Assembly (NCBI GenBank): GCA_036785325.1
Contig: JAXIVH010000001.1
Coordinates: forward strand, 21,519,222-21,583,221
Source of the DNA: Urophycis tenuis
Lineage: Eukaryota > Chordata > Actinopteri > Gadiformes > Phycidae
Direction: 5' to 3'
DNA: 64,000 nt
Made by a program: the position numbers and the translations under genes. The notes below the pieces were generated by a model. The model was given only the letters and a program-made list of their open reading frames with translations. It was not told where the DNA came from and did no database searches. Positions 30,348-52,700 of the stretch are shown here, one piece after another (positions within the stretch are counted from its first letter, which is position 1; the number at the start of each line of letters is the position of its first letter).

Positions 30348-31778
30348 CCTATGGCCTCATGAGAATAACGTCAACTCCCGGAAACGCATGATGATGCAAA
30401 TAATTATACATTAATACGATTGCTTTCAACAATGCTGTTGGGTTGACACGTCTCCAGATTTCATTAAGGAGATGGAATATCCTTCTCCCCCTTAATAAAT
30501 TATGGATTATGAATCATTACAAAAAAACAATAGACAGAAAGCAATTGCAGAAACTCTATGTAAAGAGTTCTCCAATGTGGCAATTTAGCAGCAAGGGATT
30601 CAACTGATTGGTGTTGAGACTGTAACTAAAGGGTGACTATCATAAAAGGTTAATGTAGTCTTGTTTACAACATACCTGCAATCATACAACAAACTGTGTA
30701 GTTGTTCTGTATACTAAATGTATATTGTGACCTCGAGAGGCTTTAGCGACATTGAGTTCCTGCGGTATAGGACCCTCGCAGGTGTTTCCTGTGTGCGTGT
30801 TGCTGTATATGTGTGTGTGAAGCTGCAAGTTAGAGAGAGCGAGAGAGAGACAGAGAGCAAGAGAGAGGGAACGAGAGAGTGCTAGAGAGAGGGAGAGAAA
30901 GAGATGTAAAAGTTATAACAAGAAAATTACTATACTATTTCAGTTGGAGACATCAAGTGATATTGGAGTCTTGTATTTAGATTTTATTTGTATTTTTATA
31001 ATATGTAAGAAATTATAGATGTCTAAAGTCTAAAACCCCATCAGTGAGCTATAACATTGCATATATATAATAACAATGGCGGAGAGATAGTAATATTGCA
31101 ATGGCTTTCTGAGGCGGAACCTACATGTATAAAAAAAGGTTTTCAAATTCACACCATAACTGTGGGTTTTGTAGATAACTGAGAATGTGTAGTGAGTGAC
31201 AAGAGTGAGTCAACGAGTAGACTGTGCATGCATTCTTGTGTCAAGGTATGTGGGTTTGTGTATGTGTGTGTGTCTGTGTTTTGTGCGTGTCTGCGTGTGA
31301 GTGAGCCTGTATATGCAGGTTTTTTTGTGGAGGGAAGGAAAGAATAAGAGAACTCACAAAGGAGGCAGAGCGAGACAGACACGATGAAAGAGAGAGGGAT
31401 GGAGGTAGAGAGACAGAGCACTGGTCATAGCTTATCCTAGAGAGGGCTGTAAGATAGGCTATCCTGGAGCCACCTCTTGCACCGCATGCGAGAGAGAGAG
31501 ACAGAAAGACAGAGAGAGAGAAAGTGGGGTAGCAAAACACAGGCAGAGTGAAGTCAAACTGCCTGTTGAAATCGGTCTTCATAAAAAACAATGGTTAGAT
31601 TGAAATAAAAGAATATGCACTCACTGTGAACCTGTGACCTAGAGTCTCACTGTCTCAATAATCAGACCAAATCAATGAAATACAAAAACAAATTCTTCCC
31701 AAAGTTTACACAGAGAGAGACATAGAGGGGGGATAAGATTCTTAGAAACGTCCTTGCAGTTGTAGCACTATATGGTAA

Positions 31779-31874
<96 letters not shown>
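31779..31874. repeat. (CA)n microsatellite
   Basis: About 95 bp of pure CA between chrna9 and rhoh. Confidence 0.97.
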
Positions 31875-31876
<2 letters not shown>

Positions 31877-32275
31877 AGCTAAGCCATAGAGCTTTGATAT
31901 ACATACATTAAAACTATGACACAAAATGATAACAACCATGATGTGACTAGATTAAATGGTTTAATACATTTATAGCATTGTATTTCAGCACTGAAGTATA
32001 CTTGAAATGTTCTAGATGTACAAAAGAACGTTTTTCATTCAGGTCCATTCAAAAGCATTCAGTCAAATTTCAATATCAAATAAAATAGATAGTTAGATAG
32101 TTACATCTATTTTGATGTTATCATCTTGTACCTTTTTGTAATGAATGAAAGAGGGTTATGAGAACAACGCTCAACGAGATACTAAATGAGTATGTCTTTG
32201 ACATTAAATGTAGTCAGTCATTGTGGTTTAATAAAGTTTGTTAAAAAATGTGTGCATTTCATTTGGGTGCTATAT

Positions 32276-32462
32276 ATAAACTAAACTAAACTAAAGAGGC
32301 ATTTAGCAGACGCTTTTGTCCAAAGCGACTTACAACGCACATTTGTGGGGTTCGACATCTGGACAGTTGGAGGAGGGGGAATAAAGGGGATCGAACCACC
32401 GACTCTACGGTTAGTGGACACGCTCTGTCCACCCGCTCTACCTACTGAGCTACTGCCGCCCC
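32276..32462 (-). mobile_element. tRNA-derived SINE with an L2-like tail
   Basis: Read on the minus strand it starts GGGGCGGCAGTAGCTCAGTA, with an A box (TAGCTCAGTAGG) and a B box (GGTTCGATCC). It ends in GCTTTGGACAAAAGCGTCTG followed by CTAAATGCC and a (TTTAG)n tail. The 3' segment resembles the end of the L2 copy at 24917-24937, as expected for a SINE mobilised by an L2 partner. A second copy lies at 37614-37789. Confidence 0.85.
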
Positions 32463-33391
32463 ATATATATATATATATATATATATATTAAACAGAAAAT
32501 TATATTTTTCTCAAATTTTAACAGTAGTCCGTATTAGCATATGTGGTTCACACTTTGGTAATAGTTATTTTAGATGTGCGATATATTCACATATTAAAAC
32601 TAATTCAGGCCCACTAATACGAGAGATATGGCTGCAGGCTCGCCATGCTAACCTCACAGACACACTGAAGTGTGCAACCAAAAAAACACTCTGGTCTGTA
32701 TACGTTCCTGAAGTTCCAACTGAAGTTCCAACAACCGAGTACCACTGGGATTGACCGGGAACGCCACCCAGAACCTCGACCAAAGCTAACCCAAACATCG
32801 ACACCCCGGGGTCGTTACTCCATGCTTTAAGCAAATGCTAGGTTTTACTTTGAAACAAAAGACACTGCATGGCGTTACACCTCAGCCTCTCCAATGTTAC
32901 ACGATACGTTAACATTTCTCACAGCAGCTTGTAACATCACGAAAGAAAAGACAAATCCCCAAAGGTAAACCACTCTAACCAATGACCCTTAGCCTAACAT
33001 CATCCACTTTTAATTTGCCTAAACTTCCATTCCGTGCGTCAGACTGCTGTGAGGGCGACCGCGATGCTTACAAAGTCTGTGCCCCGTCAACCACATGTCA
33101 TTAATACTCTAAACTTGGTTCAAGAACGTGTTTGTTTAACCCATGCCAGCTTTGTTTAAACCAAGGCAGGTTACAGCAAACCTGCAAACTAAAGCCTGCA
33201 GGTCACTGGGCTTCCATATTTCCACTGCATCTTCACTTTTCACTTTATGCAAAAATTCCACATCTCATGCCTCCTTGCGGATCCATCCCTGGTGTCGCCG
33301 TTTAAAACCATGCAAGGATGTCCCTGCTGTTGTCCACGGCAACGCCAAACATGGGCGCGGCCCGACCCCCGATTCCCCGCTCCAGCGGGCG

Positions 33392-33979
33392 TCAGAACAC
33401 CTTGCACTGGTTGATGCTGAACCTCTGGCGCCGCGCCTGCTTCCTGGACTGGTTGACGGCCGTGCGCACGGCGCACTCAAACACCTGCTGCACGCCGCGG
33501 TTGGCCAGCGCCGAGCACTCCAGGTAGCCCTTGGCCCGGACCTCCTGCGCCACGCGTCTCCCCTCGCCGGCCACCAAGCAGGGGACCCGGCGGCCCCCGG
33601 CCTCCCGCTGGTCCGTCTGCAAGCCCACCACCAGCACCGGCACTGCCGGCAGGTGCTGCCGGACCTCAGCGTTCCACTTGAGACTCACGTCGGCCAAGGA
33701 GGTGGGGTTGGCCACGGAGAAGCAGAGGAGCACCACGTCCGCCTGCTGGTAGGACATGGGCCGGATCTGCTGGAAGATATCGTCGCCCGCCGTGTCCCAC
33801 AGGCCCAGGCTGATCGGGACGCCATCCATGTACACCTCCACACCCATGTTCTCGTACACCGTGGGCCTGTAGGTGTCAGGGAACGTCTCAGAGGTGAAGC
33901 GTACCAGGAGGGCCGTTTTGCCCACGGCCGAGTCCCCCACCAGCACACACTTGACTGACTGTCCGGCCCCGCCGTCCAT
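33392..33979 (-). CDS. rhoh: Rho-family GTPase RhoH
   Basis: Haematopoietic, GTPase-deficient Rho protein needed for T-cell receptor signalling; 195 residues (human 191) in one coding exon. The start is the Met at 33979 just before GQSVKCVLVGDS; the frame is open upstream but that sequence is unrelated to RhoH. Residues: P-loop GDSAVGKT at 15-22, with Ser17 at the Gly12 position of Ras; DTAGDD at 62-67, with Asp66 at the Gln61 position (Asn in human, from memory). Both changes fit lack of GTP hydrolysis. TQTDQRE-like sequence (LQTDQREAGG) is the G4 region and ECSALANRGVQQVF the G5 region. The C terminus CKVF is a CAAX box. The ITAM-like segment reads SYQQADVVLLCFSVAN, with Phe where human has the second Tyr. 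GC content is well above its surroundings. Neighbours chrna9 and n4bp2 support orthology. Confidence 0.96.
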   Translation of the reverse strand: MDGGAGQSVKCVLVGDSAVGKTALLVRFTSETFPDTYRPTVYENMGVEVYMDGVPISLGLWDTAGDDIFQQIRPMSYQQADVVLLCFSVANPTSLADVSLKWNAEVRQHLPAVPVLVVGLQTDQREAGGRRVPCLVAGEGRRVAQEVRAKGYLECSALANRGVQQVFECAVRTAVNQSRKQARRQRFSINQCKVF

Positions 33980-36593
33980 GGTGGCGTCTCCGGCCGCGTC
34001 CCTCGGCTGTCTCTCGGCGAGTGTAGCGGTTGTTGTGGGGAGGCAGGGCGTCACGCTGTGTCGGGGGCTCGTTTCTTATTTCTTTTCAAGATGCTGAGGA
34101 GGGGTTGGAGTCGTCACATGCACCCATTCGGTGTCTTCCACCGTGGTAAAACCCCCACCAGGAAAACCCCATTGTAGCTGCTCAGTAGCATACAAGGTTA
34201 CACTTCGACCTTTGGGCGCGTGCTTCACATAGCTACGCCTTACTCAACACATCTTACAGCTCCCTGAGGAACGTATGGCAAGTTGAGAGATGCGAGACAG
34301 CAGTCCTTCTGTTCAGTCCAGGGAAGTTACTGAGGAAAGAAAGATGGCAATGCCAGTGAGGTTAAAACGATGAAACATTATTGTTCTGCATTCTGCTTCA
34401 CTCATCTACATTAGTAAGTTAACAACTACTATCAGAGTAGCATAAATGCAAGCATGGTGTAGCTGTTGTAGTTCTAAACTGATTTCTTTGATTTCAATGT
34501 GCGTGTATGTAGAGAGCTTTTAGCGTTATCTCTTAAATAAAATACAAACTCCATTCTTTAGGATATTTAGATGAGCAATCACCCTGAGGCACTTAACATT
34601 TTGATTTATAATATTATGTATATAGGTAGTCCTGACAGTTTATAGATTTGGGTAGTTTATATTTTGTACAGTAATAATTCTAGAACACAGAGAAAATCCT
34701 GTGTGTGTTTGCTGGAGTTTAAGCATTTAGAAGTTCAAACACTTCAAAAGTATTTATAGTGTAAAGGTTTATAGTCATTTGATAAAGGTTAGGAAAGACA
34801 GGTAGTATACGAAGTTTGAATTATTGTTCTATCATAAAGTATGAAGGAGGAGTTGATTTGGGAATAACACTCATATTAAAAACAAGAAGTAAAGATAATA
34901 GGAGCCACGCACCTAATATTAAACCCAAAAGTCGACATCCAGCCTTCTACCAGCACCGTTCTTCAGAGAAAACTTGAAGCCTCGTGAACATGTATTCCCT
35001 ATCACTTGGCCAGGTGAGGAAGTTTATGTAAGATATTTTAAGCACTAGATATAGGTTTAGATAATGTTGTATTACAATCTTGTACGACGTAGAAAGTAAG
35101 ATATTCTGTAGTAAAAAATATACTGGGCCCCATCTTAGGCCACTTATACTCCAAGCAGCCTAGTATGTTACAGGTTACTCGTTCAGCGTCGCCCCACCTA
35201 TTTCCCCTCAATCACGCTGGCATAGTGCACAAGACACCCCGAGACGATCCACGGAAACAAACAACATATTCAGTATAATTCATATTTTCACCTTTTTTTC
35301 GCCCTCGAACTGATCGGAGTTTTCCAACTTGAAACCTCGGCAAGAAACCACTTCCATCCACGCACGGCGCTTTGTAACTAATGTAAAACTGTTCAACTAT
35401 AGGCCTTATAATTTGAAGTCGGCTTATATAATCGAACCCGCAACGAAGTTACACAAAAACGCTATATCCGATGAAAACGGTGTCACACAAAGCGTGTTGT
35501 CGACCAGGCACTAAGCCAACTCTAGCCAACTCCTAAGCGACCAACACGGACGTGAAGTGACACCTCCAGCCACGCCCCCTGCAGCCTCATCAGCAGCATC
35601 CGCTTTGTGGAACAAAGCTGCAGTTTCATCACACCCACCCACGGCCTTTTTATAAAGCGCTTTGATCGAATTCGCTTCATCTAAAATAATGAATTAAATA
35701 TGCCTACCTATTGTTTGCAGAAAATTGTAAATTGACGCCAGAGAAAACTGGTAATTCACCAATTCCAAACGCTTCCGTTTTTATTCATAGATATTGTAGG
35801 AGCGCACACACACACAAGTTAAAATCAACTCTCTTTAAGAAAATATTGATTGTAAGTGTAGGATGTTGAGAGAACATTAATACAAAATGAAGCAATAAAG
35901 TAAAAAAAATTAAATAAAATGCATCTTGATACCTTGGAATTATATAGGCAGTTTCATTCCTGAAACGGCCATAACTGTAATAATCAAATGACCGGGAGGA
36001 ACACCAGTAAATATAGCCATAACATTAACACAGAGGATTTAAAAGCACAAATAATAATAACCCCAATAGCAAAGGAAAAAATATTTTCTGATGTGACCTG
36101 AGTCAGTATTGTAGCAGCATTTTTTGGCACAAACATTGTTCTATATTAATTAAACTCCTGACACAACCTTCATTCACTCACTGTGTTTTTCATTATGCAG
36201 ACTATTATCAATCACACGATTACAATAATCATCTCAAAAATATTCTCTGTAAAAAAGGTTAAAAAAAAATAATCTAACCAATCTCTACATTTATAAAACC
36301 TTGTCGTGTAAAATTCACATTACTTGTAGTTTGGAAAAATGTCCGATCCTGTGGTTGTTAAGATATATACAGCATGACAAAACAAAGGGACTGGGTAAGG
36401 CTTTGGATTAAGGCAGCTAGCTATTGGAGCGAGCGTTGGGGAGAGTAAAGCGAGGGGCCAAGGGAGGAACTGAAGGAAGGCGCTGAGGCGGCAGAGGAGA
36501 GCGGGGTTGTGGCAGCACTATACATTTCTATACAGGTCCCATTTCACCGGGTGTCACAGCCGTGGCTGGGCTTGGCGCGGTTTCAGGTTCGGC
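33980..36593. other. rhoh upstream region and n4bp2 3' flank
   Basis: No further coding sequence seen. RHOH has non-coding 5' exons in mammals, so untranslated exons may lie at 34000-35600, but I cannot place them. Sequence at 35700-36400 is AT-rich and unremarkable. Confidence 0.5.
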
Positions 36594-47955
<11,362 letters not shown>

Positions 47956-49754
47956 GGCCGCTGTGGCTGTGTGTACCCCGCTCGTAGCAGAAGACGGCTG
48001 TGTCATTCACGGGCACACAGAAACGCACACAGTGGAACCGCGGAAACAAAAGCAGTTGGCGCACGCGTGAAAACACGCCGCCGGACCGGACCGGGGAGTA
48101 GGGACGGCTGGGTGGACTTTTCTGACGCGTATTTCCCATGATGCATTACGACTAGTTATGATGAAGTTTAGAACTGGTTCAGGTGTTAGGTAAGATGGAG
48201 TGAAGGTTAAAGTGATTGTGGATGTGATTGGGCTTCGTCGGGAGTGAATAAGCGTTATGGTAGTCTGTGCATCGCCCGCAGCGAAAACAAAAGTATTATT
48301 CAGTAATACCACTCCCAAGTGGTAAAAAGGGAAAATCATAACAATTGCCTAATTAAAAGTTTTTGCATTGAACATATTTAAAGTTGACGTAGAAATTGGT
48401 AGTGCAAGTTAGACATTATGACATTATTTTTCATTTTAATTTATAATTAGAATGCCGTCGGATACCCTCAACCCTCGTCCTCCCTGATGACAAATCATTT
48501 CACGGTTGAAACCTAAATAACCACAACCACCAAAAAAAATACCAACACAATGCTTCTATAACTATTCCAAAATGGAGGCGGTCCTGGCGATGTGCAAGCC
48601 CTACAATATCGATATTTTTCTGCATGCCATCAGGTGCTTGCATTTCTCGCTTCTTTGGGCTCCCGCCACATCTGTCCAGGTGCGATGCCCGCCTCGTACC
48701 GACGGGGGCGCTGCAGCCTCAGTGTTCACGCAGAGCACTCGAACTGCATTGACTGAAGGCAGCTTTGTGCCGAAACTAGAAAACCTAATCTGTGTCAGAC
48801 AAATGAATTAAATCGGGCCACTCTAGAGGTAAATATTTTAAACGATTACTCCCGAGAACACCTGAGGATTTCTGTTGTTGCGGTGGACGCCGACTATGTT
48901 CATTTTTAAACCACGGGGATGTTCAAAATGAACCGTAGGGACAAGTTGTTGGTCAGATGAGGGCTCCGGGAGGACGGTAGCAGTATTTGCCTGTAAACTA
49001 GCGGCAGCAGGAAGCGATGTGTTGAAGTTGAAAAAAGAGAGAAACAAGTAAATTAGCCAAATGCTCTTGCCGAACAAAGTGACGGCGTTTGCCAGAAACT
49101 GCGAGATTGGACCACGAGAGGAGTGTGCTCACTCTTAGTGTGTATACTTAAGTTGCACTCCGTGCTGGCGTTGTAGCGGCGGTGCTCGCTGTGATGGGGA
49201 TCTGTGGAGAGCTGCTCGCGGCCTAGGCCACCGTGTATGCTAACCTGTTAGCCGTTGCCACTAGCCGCTTGCTAGCCAGCTAGCATAATCTGCCATTCCA
49301 CTGTGGAATACTCCCGCAAAATTGCTAATAATTTCAGTGCAGCTAGCTCACTAGTTATCGTATTGGCTCAATGTGTGGTAGTTTGTTACTTTATCCAAGG
49401 ACATGGCTCGAGTGCTTATGCCGAACTAAACAAAATCACCGTTCTGGTTTGTGTACCTTTTAATAGTGTTTGATAACGTGAACATAGAGTTCATTTCTAG
49501 CTATCTGTGTTAGCATGGGGGGCATACGTACAATACTAGTTTTTTTTTTAGCTCGGTTAAAACATGTTATGTCGTTCGACCGTGTGCGGTGCAGAACGGT
49601 GTATTCTGCGTTATTGTGAGGAAATGCACATTGGATAACACCACTTGTTTGCAAATAAGAATTTTGTCAAGTGGGCTAGGTTTGTTGTCGTGAACTTTTG
49701 TTTTCTGACCCATAGAGGCCAGTAGAAGACCGTCTGGAGTATACACAAACAAGC
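47956..49754. promoter_or_regulatory. Divergent n4bp2 / pds5a upstream region
   Basis: 1.8 kb between the start codons of two head-to-head genes. The left end (47,850-48,130) is CpG-rich. The first coding exon of pds5a has an acceptor-like CATAG at 49711-49715, so pds5a probably has a non-coding first exon further left, perhaps near 49140-49260. No TATA box is evident. The human genes share this head-to-head arrangement (from memory). Confidence 0.5.
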
Positions 49755-52700
49755 ATGGAGTTTCAGCCACAGCAGAAACCAGCGGGGGACGGGAAAATCG
49801 TCTATCCACCGGGAGTTAAAGAGATTACGGATAAAATCAGCAACGATGAGATGGTCAAACGGTTAAAGGTATGTCAACAGCCTTTTCTGTGTGTCTGCTA
49901 CAAGCACCAACCTATGGTTGTTCCACCAAAGTTACAAGGTGAACATCTTCAATGTCCATAGGAACCATGGACATGTGCCAAGACCCTGTTGCCACTGTAT
50001 TTACATGCATGGTGTCACCTACACATGCTATTGCAACGGTCTGCTCTATATTGACTGTTTTCACACCTTTGTTCCACTGTATTTACATGCATGGTGTCAC
50101 CTACACATGCTATTGCAACGGTCTGCTCTATATTGACTGTTTGCACACCTTTGTTCCACTGTATTTACATGCATGGTGTCACCTACACATGCTATTGCAA
50201 CGGTCTGCTCTATATTGACTGTTTTCACACCTTTGTTCCACTGTATTTACATGCATGGTGTCACCTACACATGCTATTGCAACGGTCTGCTCTATATTGA
50301 CTGTTTTCACACCTTTGTTCCACTGTATTTACATGCATGGTGTCACCTACACATGCTATTGCAACGGTCTGCTCAATATTGACTGTTTTCACACCTTTGT
50401 TCCACTGTATTTACATGCATGGTGTCACCTACACATGCTATTGCAACGGTCTGCTCTATATTTACTGTTTTCACACCTTTGTTCCACTGTATTTACATGC
50501 ATGGTGTCACCTACACATGCTATTGCAACGGTCTGCTCTATATTGACTGTTTTCACACCTTTGTTCCACTGTATTTACATGCATGGTGTCACCTACACAT
50601 GCTATTGCAAAAATGGGGAGCACATTGGTGTGTCTAGCAGCATCGACGTGCTGTATAAAAAAGGCAAGTCATTGTGTCCTGTTACTGCAGAGAACTAGAA
50701 CATGACAAAACTCTTCCAACAGCTGGTTTACTCTTGCTCCAAACTGTTGTGTATGGAACGCCATTTTTTCTGCCATACACTTCTTTCTGGAAAGCTCACT
50801 AGAAAGCAGTCACACTGAGTGTGTATCTGTAGAATTCATCCGTAAGATCAATTCTGACCTCAGTTGTTTTCAATTAGTCAATTAGTATTTAATCTCCTGT
50901 CACATAGATGTTGACCCAAGTCATGTGAGAGTGACAACAACAAACCCTCCCTTGTATGTTTCCAGTAGTTTTAATATGTTGCACGTTAATACGTGTGAAA
51001 TTGTCAATTTGTGATTATACGTGTTCTTGTTCTGTTTGTAATAGTGTTTTTTATCATGTTAATTTTAAGCAAGAATGTAAACTTTTTCAACCCAGGCACA
51101 AACAAATCACCCAGCACATCTTTAGTTTCAGTTAATTCACCCAAAACGTTTGGTTACACTAATGTTCACTGATCTGTTCAATGGCCTGGCGCTCTGACCA
51201 AACTGTTGAAAAAAGAAACAGACCGTTAAGGCATCGTAAAATTCCCCATCTACAAAATTGCATCCAGAGTTGGTATGCATCATCCATTGTTGCTGTCGTC
51301 AAGTAGGAGGTGCAGTACTTGTCAGGAAAGATCAAACATCCAACATGAAGACATGAGATCATCTGTCTGAAGAATGGTCAGCTCCCTGTAGGGTTAGAAG
51401 TGAATACAGGAAACATGACAGCTGCAGACCCCGAGCTGCCTCCCAAAAAGCTGCAGTTTTGCTTCATTGGACAAGTTGTTTCCTTTTGTTTTCACATGGA
51501 CAGTTTCAGGATTCAGGACTTTTTTAGTTTACAACATGAAGCAATTTACCACCGGCAGAGACATTATATGTATGTAGAGTGTGTTTCATTCTGATATCCT
51601 TGCACACATTGTCACATTTTCTTTTGTATCCCGAAATGTTGAACGGTCATCCATATTCTAAAGATATACTTATGCCCATCAGATTGCCAAACCTAATCTT
51701 CTTACTGGGATTGACATTGGCATTGTATGTTCAAGTGTCTTCACACATGAACATGTATGTGTTTTCACACATGTACCGAACATGTATGTGTCTTCACACA
51801 TGTACAGAACATGTATGTGTCTTCACACATGTACCGAACATGTATGTGTCTTCACACATGTACCGAACATGTATGTGTCTTCACACATGTACCGAACATG
51901 TATGTGTCTTCACACATGTACCGAACATGTATGTGTCTTCACACATGTACCGAACATGTATGTGTCTTCACACATGTACCGAACATGTATGTGTTTTCAC
52001 ACATGTACCGAACATGTATGTGTCTTCACACATGTACAGAACATGTATGTGTCTTCACACATGTACCGAACATGTATGTGTCTTCACACATGTACCGAAC
52101 ATGTATGTGTCTTCACACATGTACAGAACAGACAGTGGAGGACTAATTAGGATGCAGCTTCAATTTCAATTTCAGTTTATTTGGATAGGGACAATGCACA
52201 TTAATGAGCATCAAATACATTTCTGCAAATATGCCGGATTATAGCAAAGCTGCTAGTTTGCATTCGTAGTCCCTGAAAATAATAAAAGGAAATACAAATA
52301 TTAAAGACAACGAATAATAGATAAAATAGAAATAGAGAAGAGAACACACACACAGCACAGTGCATACCAGACCCAGACAGGATATAACAATACAGTAAAA
52401 AGTAATGTTCAAGTCTCACAAGTCTGGTTAGTGGTCACACTTTTGATGTGATCTAAGCCATTGTTTTAGTTTTCCTTTGAAAGAGGAGAATGTGGAGCAT
52501 TCCCTTATTGTGGAGGGAAGACTGTTCCAAAGCTTGTGCTTCTTCAGTTTGTTGGAGTTGTAATTAGTTGTAGATAGTTGGACTTCTAGATTCAAGCCAG
52601 TATCATTTGCTGAAGGAACATTTGGCTTTATTCTGTACCACCATCGGTTGTTGTTTTGCGTAATGAACCATACTTTACTATAAACACCTGGTACCTAATT

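Larger units (their letters stand above)
29639..33391. other. Intergenic between chrna9 and rhoh
   Basis: No coding gene seen. It holds a (CA)n run at 30021-30102, the twin palindromes at 30248-30347, GA-rich and AGAC-rich sequence at about 30830-30900 and 31375-31520, a (CA)n run at 31779-31874 and a SINE at 32276-32462. The rhoh 3' UTR should occupy the right end (about 32900-33391). Confidence 0.6.

Noticed and set aside
32385..32462. Possible tRNA gene on the minus strand
   Set aside because: A and B boxes are present, but the sequence continues into a SINE body and L2-like tail, and a second copy exists; it is a SINE head.
33143..33958. 271-residue plus-strand open frame
   Set aside because: Antisense shadow of the GC-rich rhoh exon.
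50255..50698. 147-residue open frame with [11 protein letters not shown] repeats
   Set aside because: 82-bp intronic tandem repeat giving staggered frames.
51579..52244. 221-residue open frame with [10 protein letters not shown] repeats
   Set aside because: 29-bp tandem repeat in an intron; 87 bp is 29 codons, so the frame stays open by chance.
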